Below the pieces are notes generated by a model. The model had not been told where the DNA came from, did not search any database, and saw only the letters and a list, made by a program, of their open reading frames with translations. From the NCBI RefSeq assembly GCF_965363235.1, contig NC_134849.1:52522122-52586121 (forward strand): a DNA stretch of 64,000 nt, given 5' to 3'. The translations under genes and the position numbers were made by a program. Shown here one piece after another: positions 23,956 through 36,352 of this stretch (positions within the stretch are counted from its first letter, which is position 1; each line of letters begins with the position of its first letter). Source of the DNA: Mytilus galloprovincialis. Its lineage: Eukaryota; Mollusca; Bivalvia; Mytilida; Mytilidae.

Positions 23956-26269
23956 ACCTGTACAGTTGGCATCTAATGCAATTTTTTCAACTTGACATCG
24001 TGATATAATATTATCGCTATCATACTCATGTCTTTGAGGTTATTTTCAGATTACTTTAAGAAAGAAGTATACTTATTTTTGGTCAGACAGTCTCCATAAT
24101 ATTTCGATTATTACTGAGAAATTTAGGTATTGCAGTGTTATCATTTACTTTTCTGTCTGAATTAGAAATTGAAGGCTTTAATATCAGTCCAAGACTTGTG
24201 AGAAACTATTCACTTACTTTTCCTAATTTACTTTGTCACTCCATCGTCTACACTTGTAGATATTGATTTTTTTCTCACGACCTCAAAATCATTTATCAGC
24301 TATTAATGTCTTTAATCGACAAAATTGTAAATAAAGAACTAACAGATATAATCAATTGAGTAAAATAAACAGAAGTTTAATAACATAAAACTAGAAATAA
24401 AAATATATAGATATAGATATAAAAAACTGCAATGATCATTTTTCAACATTAAAATCAACATCAATTATTCTTTCCTATTTCGGTTTACAGTAAGGGTGAC
24501 TGAATAAGTCTTAGTCTAAAATAGTTGTTCCCTTAACACTAAATTTAGTTCTAAATTAGCCTTCATCTGGTTTGCTGAAACCAAAAAGTTACAAAAATCC
24601 ACAATAATAAAATTTTGAAAGCATCAAAACGAGGACCGTCCATTACACAATAGTTTCAACTGTCGTATGTATTGTCAGAATTGCAATCCATGTTTTGTAA
24701 GTCGAATGTTACTGAGTGAACTTGTAATCAACATACAAAATGTATAATTTAAGTATGCAAACCTTATCATCGGCATTGGATACAAGATATCATTTGGGAT
24801 TGTTGATGTAGCTATTAGATGATAAAAAAAGTACATGATACAAAATCAACATAAAATGTTTAATGGAATGTTATAAACATTTTCTATATACATGATATAG
24901 GAATATAAAAGACAGAAAATGCAGTTTAAAGTTCTGTAAAAAAACATGAAATATGAATTAACTACCTACCTTAATCCAAAAAATATATAAAATATTGATA
25001 GAGATACTTTACATGTCATTAAGCAATAAATTTAAATAATTTATCAAAGGGTTCATGTCATAAAATGCCATAAATCATGGTTACCTCTTCAAAACTGATG
25101 GTTGACAACGGGTATATTGGATAATAAAGTGAAGTGCACTAAGTTTTTACTTTCAATGCATTTAAATCTGTTGAAATAGAAACGACATGTACAAAAATGT
25201 ATATGTTACAGGCATTTTCTAAATTTAGGCATTTTGTAAAATAACTTAATTTTAAGGCATTTTCTAAAAAATGCCTAAAATTTTTAATGAAAATTTCACA
25301 AATTGACTGGTCTGGTTGAGGCAAATTGTGTAAATATGACATACGTGAAATAGATGATAAAAGTACATGTACATGTATATTGTAAAGTACAAAAAAAAAA
25401 GGTTGAGTAAAATAAATTTAAGATTTTTCTTTAAAATTGTAGCCTGCAGGTTTAGTATTTATATTTGACTAGTTTTAATGTCTATAATTAGAAACTCCAT
25501 AGAGCAACAACTTTGAATTAGTACTTATTCTGTATTTATTTAATGATCTTCTTATGATGCCGACAGAAGGGTATGTTGTTCTTACACTAGAACAAAGATT
25601 TGCAAACAAATTAATTCAAAATGCTGATTCAAATCAGAAAAATGTTATATTGAACAGAGAAAAACATGAAATTATTTTGAACAAAATTAAGATTGGAATA
25701 AAATGACATTCTTTGGATTATTATCATATACAAAGGTAGGTGCATTTCTTCTTTAGAGCTATAACTTATTAAAAAATTCTCATAATAAGCGTTAAAAGGA
25801 AAATATGTAGGCTCCTATTTGTAGGAGCCTCAATTGCTCATCTTGCCAAATATTGAAAATAAAAATACAATGCACTCCAGGAATATTTTAACGATTTATC
25901 AAGTAAAAAAAGGACATAATCACATATAAATATTGATTTGACAATTAACTTCTGTTACCATTTAGTTGCCTCATATGCCTATTGAGTATGCATGAAATAA
26001 TTGCCACTGAAATTTTAGCATGGACTAATTCATCGACAAAATATTGAGACTTTTTGTTTTTCTTCCTTTTTCTTCTACTAAATTGTTTATAGCTAATTGT
26101 ATAATGCCACCATTGAAAAGTTACAAATTGACAAATTTATATACTTTAAAATTGCAGATTTGATGTGTTTCACTGTTGTGATGTAGAAAAATTGATAAAA
26201 AACGACAATCATTGACAGATCCTTTCCAATATTATGCTTATGCAGAGGAAATATACAAAATTGTAGTGA
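23956..26269. other. AT-rich stretch, nothing recognised
   Basis: No coding domain or RNA gene. Around 25,205-25,300 a short word, aggcattttctaaa, recurs three times and also in inverted form (aaaatgcctaaa); similar words occur near 20,125-20,170. A short tatagata microsatellite lies near 24,405. Confidence 0.4.
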
Positions 26270-26713
26270 GAGCACATTTGAGCACTGGACATGGTGAAAG
26301 AGATAAAAATGTTAAAAGAGGTCAACAAGAAGTACGCAAATGTGACAAGGCATGCTCTGAATTTGCTTAAAGAAATGTGCAAAGGATGTCAAATTAAAAA
26401 AAGGAAAATCGACAGTAAAGGTCTAGTTGTTAAGCCGTTGATAAGTAAGAACTTTAACAGTAACATGTTGATCTTGTAGACATGAAGTCTATGCGAGATG
26501 GTAATTTCAGATTTATCATGCATTATCAAGATCATTTGACCAAGTTTGCCATATTGCGAGCACTTACACCAAAGAATGCTTCAGAAGTCGCCTATCAGAT
26601 ACTGGATAAATGTTTACTTTTGGTGCCCCACATATCATTCAGTCGGATAACAGACTTAAATGTAAAATATCATCGAAGAACTCAAAAAACATGTGGGCAG
26701 ATAGTTCATGGAA
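26270..26713 (+). pseudogene. Decayed transposon/retroelement integrase fragment
   Basis: Conceptual translation across at least two frames shows an HHCC-type zinc-binding region: a histidine pair (AHLSTGHG), then EMCKGCQIKK about 40 residues on. After a short linker and a stop at 26,477-26,479, the start of a DDE integrase core follows (MKSMRDGNFRFIMHYQDHLT), where the preceding residues supply the first catalytic-type aspartate. The reading frame changes near 26,290 and breaks near 26,640. At 26,714 the sequence is cut off by a satellite-B unit. The order matches the integrase of Gypsy/Ginger-type elements and their domesticated relatives; that comparison is from memory. It cannot be functional as it stands. 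Confidence 0.7.
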
Positions 26714-26980
26714 ATTAACTCATCATAGATACCAGGACTAAATTTTGTATATACGCCAGACGCGTGTTTCGTCTACAAAAGTTATATATCAGTGACGCTT
26801 GAATAAAAAATAAATAAAAAGGCTTAATAAAGAACGAAGTTGAAGAGCATTGAGGACCAAAATTCCTAAAAAGTTTTGCCAAATACAGCTCAGGTAATCC
26901 TTGCCTGTTGCTCTCTCTCATCCATATAACCAGTTTTTTTTTAAATATTAAGTACAGCTCTTTGTAAGAACTAGGCAGAG
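26714..26980 (+). repeat. Satellite B fragment
   Basis: Begins actcatcatagataccagga and carries cgccagacgcgtgtttcgtc, cagtgacgcttgaat, gaacgaagttgaagagcatt, and gccaaatacagctcaggtaa. It truncates the integrase relic and ends before the second half of the unit. Confidence 0.85.
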
Positions 26981-28090
26981 TGCGATACATGCAGGTTTCA
27001 GATTTTATCTATAATTGGCCTAGTAAAACATGTAAAAGCATTAAATGAAAACTGCTCAAAAAATAATTTTGAGAGGGAAAATACAATGAAATATGAGTGG
27101 TTGCCATGGTAACAGACACACTATTTTTTTGGTTGTTAAGCGTGCTAAAATCTTTAAAAAACCAGCTAATTTACCACAATTTAGAGCTTGATTATATGAA
27201 TAGAATCATGCATTTTTCATTAATGTTCATATGTAACATTGATACAACTTGGTTTAAGCGTCATTTTAGGGAAGATTGCATGTCAACCAAATTTGTTAAT
27301 TATTTGAAATATTTTGTGAAAAAATGCATATTTTCATCTTTTCTGAAATTGGGATTTTTGCGAAATTATCAAATTTGCTCTGGTGTTTTTCAGAAAAGTG
27401 CAAATGTGTACAGAATGGTTAGCACTGTAATTATGAAGTATGGGTATTACTTTACTAAATTAAATAGAAAAATGCGTGGGATTTTCTTTAGTTTTATCAC
27501 CATAGCAACCGATTTTTTCCTTGGAAACGGAGTTTTTATTTGCACAATATTGCAGTTTAAGAGCTTGAATGTCCTGATTTTTTTCATTGCCGATAAGAAA
27601 ATACATAAAAGCTAACACAAACTTTAAATTTCTATCGTCAAGTGTTGTTGACTTCAATTGTTACCATGGAAACACATTTTATCCAAAGCAACATCAACTC
27701 TAAAAGTGCAGAAATCTGAAATCAATGGTGATATTCCATGTACGCATTTACTTTAGGTGTTATACCACCATATCGTAGTACGTCACAGTCGTTTGCATGC
27801 GAAAATAGGTCGAAAAAAGTATTCCCCTGAATTTGAAAGTTGAAGGTAATTAATCTTACATTTCATTTCTTGGTCATAAACATATATCTTGGTTATTTCA
27901 AAGCAACGTCAATATTTAATTTTGGGGGTTTCTATAGAATATTTTAGACATTTGAGGTTACATGGTTACTTAAGTTTGTACACAGGTATAATAGAGGTAA
28001 CATTTGGTTGATTAACTTCCAGTGGTGAGTATTTTCTTATATGCAGTAAAACGTTTTGTGATTTTTTTTATAGAACTGGATAGGATACAT
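26981..28090. other. Non-coding; three RFX/X-box-like palindromes
   Basis: Perfect or near-perfect X-box-like words occur at 27,100-27,113 (gttgccatggtaac), about 27,500-27,527 (ccatagcaacc, then cttggaaac) and 27,660-27,673 (gttaccatggaaac). A 172-codon open frame spans the first two but starts at GTG and has no domain. The stretch may be an old repeat. Confidence 0.4.
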
Positions 28091-29666
28091 CTTTACTCAT
28101 GCAAAAAACTCATCATGGATACCAGGAGCAAAACATTTCTTTAATTAAAATAGATTATTACTGCACTATGTGTTGATACACGTTTACTGTTAACCAGCGT
28201 CTGTTGCTGTTTATCAATATAATTTGTAATGGTTGTTAAAGAGTGTGTTCTTTTTTCAACGTGTTCCTCTAGATCAAAGTCTTTGCAAAACTAATGTAAT
28301 ACTTTAAGGACCGGACACGGAATTTAAATAATGTAAAAAGCAATGTAAGAGGAAGAAATGTTATCAAGCATTGGCGTTACACAAAAAGTCAAGAAAATGC
28401 ACTCATCGATGGTTAATAAGATGACGTCTAGACTAAAATACACAAGAAATTCTGAACTAAATATATTCTAGTATAAGCAATGCTAACAGTTTATTTAATA
28501 CTTTTTATAAGTTGGATATGTGTTTTAGTAAGTTATAAGTCAAATATGAGAATTTCAGTTAAATTGGTTAATTTTATGTTGATAGCTAGTGCCCCTTTTA
28601 TACTTTGTTAATTGAGCAGACAATAAATTACATTGAAACTGTTATATTTTTAAAACTATCGATTTTTTAAACAATATAATGATCACGTGCCACTTGCCAT
28701 ACATGTTTTTCTTTTTCACCGGAAATATGTTGTATGTTGATAAAAAGAAAACAAAAGCTTAGTGTTTTAAAAAGACCATTCACGCTAAGTACAGATTATC
28801 AAATTAGGAAGCATGTAACATTTGTTAATTTTCGTGTTATAGAAATGAACATATCGAAACTAGTTGATTGAAAAAAATATCTAGTCAAACAAATTTTTAA
28901 CAGGTAAGCGACAATTAAAAGAAATTTTTTTCTTGAACATTTCAAATGCACAAGGGCTCTTTTGAATATCTGTTTTATTGTTCTATATCTAAATAGAATA
29001 CTAAAAAGAACATTGTGTTTCTTGTCCTGTATTTTTTTTCATTTAAAATGGCCAATAATCTATAACAATATTCTAAAATGAACAGCTGGTGTCTTCAAAG
29101 ATTTGAAGTATGATTTTTTAGTAATGAACATACCATTCTGTTTTTCTATTGTTTTTTTATGTGCTGTTATCATGTCATGTGTTGATCACAGACACTATGA
29201 CTCGGGAAGTTTGATCTATATAGTAGTTTTCTGTTAATATGTAAAAAAAATTGCAGCGCACATCAAAGGGACATTCGGTGTGTCTTCTTTGAACAAAAAC
29301 GAACTCTCGTTATACACTGTATTAACTCCATTCCCCGCATATGTCTTAAAATATCGTGATGCAGTTAACTATAATGTCTATTACGTGGTTTTATCATTAT
29401 TTGTTTAGATAAGCGACACAGTTGTGTTCTATATTTCAACCCAATCCTCTTGGTTTATTTTTTTTGACTAAACTTTAAAATCTTTAAGACAGAATACGTT
29501 TTATTTTGATACTGTGCTAAAATCGAATGTAAAAAGCTGGAAAATATCACGCATCTGCGTTACACTAAAAGCTCAAAAAGTCGGTCCTATCCAAGTCGCA
29601 AAGATCAAGAGCAAACATATAACAGAATTGAGAAATTAAAATCATACAAAAAAAAGGATAACAGGC
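28091..29666. other. Non-coding with a satellite-B scrap
   Basis: Only aaactcatcatggataccagg at about 28,107 is recognised, a lone satellite-B start. Weak similarity between 28,360-28,920 and 29,545-30,130 (gcgttacacaaaaagtc versus gcgttacactaaaagctc; taacaggtaagc in both) suggests an old duplication. Confidence 0.4.
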
Positions 29667-29984
29667 TTTAAAAACACTTTGTAAATTGAGACGATTAGGA
29701 ATAAATTGGTAAATTTGGAATAGTTAAAATCTGGCGTTTTTTTAATAATTTGAACAAGGTATGTTAATTGTCCTTAAGTTTTTTTCGGACATAAAGATAA
29801 GTGTTTTTTAATCATTCATTATTCATTTAAAAACACTTTGTAAATTGAGACGATTAGGAATAAATTGGTAAATTTGGAATAGTTAAAATCTGGCGTTTTT
29901 TTAATAATTTAAACAAGGTATGTTAATTGTCCTTAAGTTTTTTTCGGACATAAAGATAAGTGTTTTTTAATCATTCATTATTCA
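29667..29984 (+). repeat. 159-bp tandem duplication, two near-identical copies
   Basis: The block from tttaaaaacactttgtaaat at 29,667 repeats at 29,826. Over 159 bp I see one substitution (aatttgaac versus aatttaaac). It is non-coding and recent, or an assembly artefact. Confidence 0.9.
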
Positions 29985-30464
29985 TTATAAACATGATAAG
30001 TATCCTAAATAAGGAAGAAAATAAAGAAATTTCCAATGTCGTGTAACAGATCTGATTATATCAAAACCAACAAATTATTAAAATTCTAGAAAAAATTGAC
30101 TGAGATTGGCAATTTTCTAACAGGTAAGCCACTTTTAAATGACATTTCTTAATTGATCAGGTTCATTTGACAGGAGTTATTTGAAATGTCTTATATTATT
30201 GCCGTTACGTAATATGATCATCCATAATTCATATAATATAATCACAAGAAGACGTGTCCTCTGTGATATCCGTACATGGTTTTATGTAACTTAAAATTGT
30301 CATATAAATTAGATATATATCATATTTCAATTCAGTTAGCGTCGTCACAGATTTACCGTTATATTTTCTCTATTTCGCCATTTTCAAGACATTTACAAAA
30401 TTAAAACATGACGATAACGGGTCATGAATAACAATAATAAATTACACTCCACTATTTTAAACAG

Positions 30465-30672
30465 AAAACTTTGGATTCATTTATTTTCGTGGGTACCATT
30501 TTCGTGGATTTAGGAAAATTTCTATGTTCGTGGATTTATAATTTCGTGGTATGGCCGAAATCTGCATGCAAGCCCATAGAAAATGTATTATTTGTTAAAC
30601 ATTTAATTTAGTGGTTCATTTGAACCCACGAACTCTACGAAAATTTGTATCCAACGAATACGAATGATTTCA
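30465..30672. repeat. Foldback repeat rich in TTCGTGG
   Basis: The left part carries four TTCGTGG words (from about 30,484, 30,503, 30,529 and 30,543). The right part carries the complementary form (aacccacgaactctacgaaa), with outer ends tttggattcatttatttt and ccaacgaatacgaatga forming an imperfect inverted repeat. It is typical of a short non-autonomous element. Confidence 0.6.
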
Positions 30673-31234
30673 AAATAGTAGCTTTCTGAAGAACTTTGAT
30701 TAATAGGAGGCAGAACATACCAAAGGGACAATCAATCTGACGTCCTTTGACATTAATGAAACCCTCGTTCTACATTGATAAATCTTAAATGATTGAATGT
30801 AAATAAATGTAATTGATTTGAATAATGCATATGTAGTTTACAGAACATGTATATGCATTAGAGAAACAACTGTATTTTACTTTTGTTAAACTATGTGTGA
30901 GTGTTAGGTGTAAATGTAGAAAATTGTCATATTTCTTGTACATATTTTACTCTCCAGTACCAGAGAATAGTGTTTATTATCTCACCATATACTTTGAATG
31001 TCTTTCCGCGTGTTATAACGTGTCTGTCTTTAGTCGCATTTCGTGCAAATCTTTTTCAATCTCAATTAAGTGTTTACAAGTTTTATAGATTTCAAGCATG
31101 AGATTAAACTTGGTATATAGTACATATTTATATTGATGAAACCTTGTGTTCACATTAAGACGACTTGCGAATATTGTATAATACGACAACTTTACTTCTC
31201 GCCACTGCATGTATATTTCGTTTCCAAGTATATT
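30673..31234. other. Non-coding, nothing recognised
   Basis: Short open frames only. A scrap taccaaagggacaatcaatc near 30,720 resembles the head of repeat R3 at 35.6 kb. Confidence 0.4.
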
Positions 31235-31984
31235 TTTTTCTTTGTCAAGTTTTGCTGGTTCTAGCCTAACTAGCGTTATGTTAAAAAATTCAAGAATTTT
31301 CCACTTTTTGAATATTTTGAATAAAAAAATAGAAATTCTAGATTATACAATCAGCGACCGAAGCCAAATATTTGCACACGACATAGAGACCCGGTAAGAT
31401 TATAGAAAAATATAGATAAAAGACATGGGACTGAAACATAACAGTGCTCTTTAAAATTGTAACTTCTGCTATATAAATATCCATAGTTGCCTTGTTCTTT
31501 TTTAAGGTTTTTTCCGATCGTGTTAAATGCACGAAAATATCCTCCAATTAAATAGCTGGTAAAAAGCAATTGTAATGGGCTTAAGTGAAAACTTGGTTAT
31601 AATTTGTAAATGTGACCTTCAAACTAAAAGTTTATACATAGAATATTCGAAATAGCAACTGCTGGCGACATATAATTTATGAAGGTATCAAATACATATC
31701 AATCGGTCCTTTGATTTTTGCTATTATGTGTTGGCCCCGTTTCCTACATTGATGTACTTAAATCTGAATATATCGTGTCTTTAAATTTTCACTTTTGATA
31801 ATTTCTCATTTTGTAAGATTAACAAGGTGGCTCGGTGTCTTCCTCCATCCTGTATTTTGATGTAGCAGATAACAGTTGGTCTAGATTTTTAATGAAATGT
31901 GCAACTTTTTAAGAGTAGTATGTTATTCATGAGTAAGACTTCTGGTGTTAATATAGAAATTCATGTGTTTTATCATAATTACTG

Positions 31985-32200
31985 CTGAGGTTGTGAGTTC
32001 GAACCCCGCTCGTTCGGGTGCATTCGACTTCAATCTTAATTGACGGGGATTGTCAGTTTTCCTATCTAAGGACGGTGGTTTTCTCCGGAAACTCCGGCAT
32101 CCACTACCAATAAAAACTGACCGCCACGAAATAACCTAAGTGCGGTGCTTACAAGTGGCGTTAAAACATCAAAAATCAAAAATCAAATCAATCATAATTA
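31985..32200 (+). mobile_element. 5'-truncated tRNA-derived SINE (unit 1 copy)
   Basis: Starts inside the tRNA-like head at gctgaggttgtgagttcg, so the B box (gttcgaacccc) remains but the A box is missing. The body has ctccggaaactccggc, tgaccgccacgaaata, and the tail ggcgttaaaacatc with a degenerate aaatcaatcaat-type end. The same truncated copy sits at the equivalent place in unit 2 (44,555), so it predates the duplication. Confidence 0.75.
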
Positions 32201-32599
32201 CGGCTGTAATTTAAAAAAAAAACATATTTGCGTTCATTCAATTTTTTTCAACTTTGCAAAATAAGGCCCATGGGGAGATAACTGAGATAGTAGGAGAGAT
32301 AACATAGATAAAGTAAAAACATTTTGAAAGCATGTTAAAGAGCTATCTTCTCACTTATTATCTTAAAATTCTATCATGTAGTGGGTTTGTTTCACACAAA
32401 TTTGATTTTACATGCATTATCTATCCAAAATCTGACATTTTTTGCACAACCTGTAGCGTGAAAAAAAGGCCGGTGACCAATACTTTTTATCTTTTTTTGA
32501 TAAAAGCATGATAAAAACTTCATTTTGTCAAATTGTAAATTTTTTCTATGTATTTTAATCTACAAAAATACACCTAAAATAAAGCCTTTAATAAAAGAA

Positions 32600-32765
32600 G
32601 TTGTGGTATTATTGCCAATGAGATAACTCTCCACAACTATAGGTCGCCGTCCGACCTTCTACAATGCGTAAACTATCCCGCTAAGCAAGTGACCCTGAAA
32701 AGACCAATGTAAATCTAACGAGAAATATAACGGCCTGATCTATGTACAAAACATTAAGCCGTCTT
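32600..32765 (+). repeat. R1 dispersed repeat fragment
   Basis: Blocks aaagaagttgtggtattatt, gccaatgagataactc, aactataggtcgccgtc and ctaacgagaaatataacggcc match the start of the 61,081 copy with internal deletions. The unit 2 counterpart lies at 45,795-45,945. Confidence 0.7.
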
Positions 32766-32889
32766 ACAAAAAAACAATATCGAACGAACGAAATTTTGAA
32801 ACACATTGTTTTTAAAATTTATGGTTTAACAAATGTTTAAGAAGTGATGAATTCACTTAAATATAATAATTATGTTTTCTTTTTATTCC

Positions 32890-32891
32890 AG
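32890..32891 (+). other. Presumed splice acceptor before the TLR start (unit 1)
   Basis: The tract tctttttattccag ends 18 bp upstream of the ATG at 32,910. The unit 2 copy has tttttttattacag in the same place (46,056). A pyrimidine tract and AG conserved in both copies suggest a 5'UTR intron in this TLR family. Confidence 0.6.
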
Positions 32892-32909
32892 GACTTGATT
32901 TTGGTAAAA

Positions 32910-35375
32910 ATGGATGCACCACACATTAGAGCATGTAGAGTTTGTATTGCTATTTTGCTTTTGATAGCAGAAGCTGATGGTCGGAAACCGTTTTCTTGTC
33001 GATTTGATAGCCGTTGTGTATGCATGTATACAAAACAGAATATATCAAGGGCTGATTTTTCTAGAAAGAATATAACCACTATTCCTTTTGTTCCAGGAAA
33101 TGTGGAAAATATAACTTTCACACATAATCGTATTCAAAGTATTGGAAACGGTGCATTTAAATCCAATTCCCGATTACTTTATTTGGATATCTCAAAGAAC
33201 GAAATCAACCGTATAGCGCCTGATTCATTTGTAGGCCTTAATAAACTTGAGACATTGATTATAAACAGCAATAATATAACTTCAACAGTTTCCACATCAA
33301 ATGCAATTTTTGAACCGTTAGCATCATTACTGTGTCTTGATATTAAAAACAATCATCAATTTGCATTCAATATTTCAACTTTGTCGAATCTGAAAACTTT
33401 AAAGATAGATTTTTATGACGGAAAGACATATTTTGGCAAGGAGTATAAAACGCTGAAAAATCTAACGAACTTAGATTTGTCTGGTTATTCTGGCCGTTGT
33501 AAGAGGAAAATCGTGACACCTCGGACGTTCGAATACCTGTCAAATGTTCAACATTTAGATCTGAGTAAATGCCGAATAAACCTCATTTATAGGGGCACTT
33601 TTAAAAACCTGAGATATCTGAATTTTCTTGATCTCTCCGACAACCGATGCATAGACTTAAAAGTACTTAAAAATGTGACAAACGATCTACCAACAACCTC
33701 TATAAAAATATTACGGCTAAATAAAATTCGACAAACTTTTGCATTAACTACAGAAATATTGAAGTGTCACATCGCTAACTGAGATGTATTTAGATAGTAA
33801 TCGCCTGCAGTTAGTCGAGCCGGGCGCTTTATTTATGATACCAAAAACACTGAAAAAGTTATCAATTGCAGAAAACGAATTTGCCTATGGTGAATATCTC
33901 CATGAGATATTTTCAGTGACAGTCCAGGAAGTTAATATATCTTACATGGGAATGTCGCATTATCTCATGGATAAGGAAGAGCCTTGTGATAAATATTTTT
34001 CAGAATCTTCATCTTGTGGAAAGGAACAAGATAGATATGGACAAAATACGAGCAACATAATCAACATTAACACCTTTGAGCCACATTTTGATGGTCTGAT
34101 ACCAGTCGTAATTCCATACCAGTTGAGAAAGCTTCACTATCGACATTGCAATATACGATATAATCTCCCCGAATTAACTTTATCAAACAATTTGTTAGAA
34201 TATATCGATGCTTCTTTTAATACTTTTTACGATTGGAGAGGACCTATTCACAATTTGAAGCATTTGAAATTTCTAGATCTGTCAAATAATTATTGCTCAA
34301 ATGTTTCTGAAATATTTATTTTACGGGAGGAACACTTTTGAAAACTTTATTAATAGATAATAATTTGCTAGGTTTTGTTTTGCCAAAAGACCACACGGGA
34401 CAGACTTTTTCGTCCTTAACAGCTTTGCAAACCTTGAATTTAGCTAATAATAGAATTCTACGTTTGCCTGTTACATTATTTAAATCTCAAAAGTATTTAC
34501 GAATGTTAAATTTGAGTGGAAATATGCTCGAGAATATAAATTTTGAAATTAGACATATGACAAATCTTAGATATATAGATATATCTGACAATAGATTTTC
34601 TCTCTTAGACGTTTCATTTACTACTCAACTCGATGATTTGACAAACCACGTCCGTCACTTGACAGTTGTTATTTCTGGAAATCCTATTAAATGTTCGTGC
34701 GACTCAATTGTATTAATGAAAATGTATCTCAATAACTCAAAAACAATTTATGACAACTTGAAAAAGAAATGTTCATCATATGTGACAACCCTTGTTGTCG
34801 TGGTATCTTGGATGCTAATCTTTGTAATAATTATAATTGGAGGTCTTCTTTATCGTTACAGATGGAAAATTCGTTATTTATATTATATTGTCAAAAGTAA
34901 ACATCTAGGATACGTCAAACCTCTACAAGTGGACACACATTTCGTGTATGATGCGTTTATCTCCTATGCGGACGAAGACGACAAATTTGTACACTGGACT
35001 TTACTTAAACACATAGAACAGGAAGGAAATATTCGTTGTTGCGTGCATAAACGTGATTTTGTGCCTGGAAACGACATCGCAACTAATATTACTTCCGCTA
35101 TCCATAACAGTCGTAAAACGGTCGTGATAATGTCGCATAGCTTTCTTGCTTCGGACTGGTGTTTGTTTGAATTCAATATGGCAAAAATGGAGAGCATCTA
35201 CTCGCGAAGTAGTGAGAACATTATCTTTATTATCTTCATAGAACAATTGTCGTCGAAAGATCTTCCTTTAAACATTTTAGAACTTGTTCAATCGAAATCC
35301 TACATAGAATTTCCCAACGACGAATATGGTGATGTCGTATTCTGGGAGAAGGTTAAAGAAACATTATCGATGTAG
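32910..35375 (+). pseudogene. Toll-like receptor, disrupted (unit 1 copy)
   Basis: Signal peptide, N-terminal cap, leucine-rich repeats, membrane helix and TIR (34,947-35,372; FISYA, RDFVPG and FW boxes all present) are recognisable, but the frame is broken. A 20-bp deletion at about 33,770 shifts the frame and gives a stop at 33,780-33,782, after 290 codons. A 2-bp insertion near 34,318 shifts it again; the net change restores the original frame. A 63-bp in-frame deletion near 34,714 removes 21 residues of the LRR C-terminal cap, including one cap cysteine. An N-terminal cap cysteine is also replaced by Phe. All lesions were identified against the unit 2 copy and the intact gene at 8.9 kb. 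Upstream of the ATG lies a likely acceptor. No full-length receptor can be made. Confidence 0.93.
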
Positions 35376-35574
35376 TTAGATCAGACATTGGTAAAACTTT
35401 ATTAGTTATTTCACGTTATGCACTTTAGTTTGGTGATACATATAACATTCAGCACTAAGTATACTTTGACCTCTGTTAACAAATCGGCTCCTACAGTGTT
35501 AATTGGGATGTTAGAATGATTCTAGAATAGTATGTCTAAAGACTCAGCTAAATTCACGATAAACATAGCTAAAT

Positions 35575-35830
35575 GAGGGACGAAAGATACCAAAGGGACA
35601 GTCAAACTCATAAATCGAAAGTAAACTGACAACGCCATGGCTAAAAATGAAAAAAGACAAACAGACAAACAATAGTACACATTACACAACATAGAAAACT
35701 AAAGAATGAACAACACGAACCCCACCAAAAATTAAGGGTGATCTCAGGTGCTCCGGCAGGGTAAGCAGATCCTTCTCCACACGTGGATATATATATAAAA
35801 GATATACGTTATGGCCAGTCAACAAAACAG
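35575..35830 (+). repeat. R3 dispersed repeat, present only in unit 1
   Basis: Runs from gggacgaaagataccaaagg through ctgacaacgccatggctaaa and cacgaaccccaccaaaaa to ctccggcagggtaagcagat. In unit 2 the flanks cgataaacatggctaaa and cttgacaaaaatg are separated by only about 40 unrelated bases. A reversed fragment lies at 45,505-45,645. Confidence 0.7.
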
Positions 35831-35924
35831 TTGACAAAAATGTTAAAAAAAAATCAGCTCCTTCAGCAATTGTTCCTTTAAATTTAGTACAAATGGACTT
35901 TACCATCGAACGTTTAATAAGAAT

Positions 35925-36352
35925 ACACTTGTATTTTTGTCCATCTGATGAGTTAAGTCTTTTTCAACTGATTTTTATAGTTCGTTCTTATGATGTACTA
36001 TTAAATCACTGTCCCAGGTTAGGGGGAGGGTTGGGATCCCGCTAACATGTTTAACCCCGCAACATTATGTATGTATGTGCCTGTCCCAAGTCAGGAGCCT
36101 GTAATTCAGTGGTTGTTGTTTGTTTATGTGTTACATATTTGTTTTTCGTGAATTTTTTAAAATAAATAAGGCCGTTAGTTTTCTCGTTTGAATTGTTTTA
36201 CATCGTAATTTCGGGGCCTTTTATAGTTGACTATGCGGTATGGACTTTTCTCATTGTTAAAGGCAGTACAGTGACCTGTAGTTGTTAATTTTTGTGTCAT
36301 TTTTGGTCTCTTGTGAAAAGTAGTCTCTTCATACCAAATCTTCTTTTTTATA
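35925..36352 (-). repeat. R1 dispersed repeat, near full length (unit 1)
   Basis: From tttgtccatctgatgagtta to ccaaatcttcttttttatac it is the reverse complement of the copy at 61,081-61,505. Blocks include gggagggttgggatcccgct, ttaaccccgcaacattatg, ggccgttagttttctcgttt and cattgttaaaggcagtacag. The same insertion occurs in unit 2 at 48,928-49,345. Confidence 0.85.

Noticed and set aside
27097-27615. 172-codon open frame
   Set aside because: It starts at GTG, is rich in Phe, Ile and Lys as expected of AT-rich noise, has no domain, and overlaps X-box-like repeat words.
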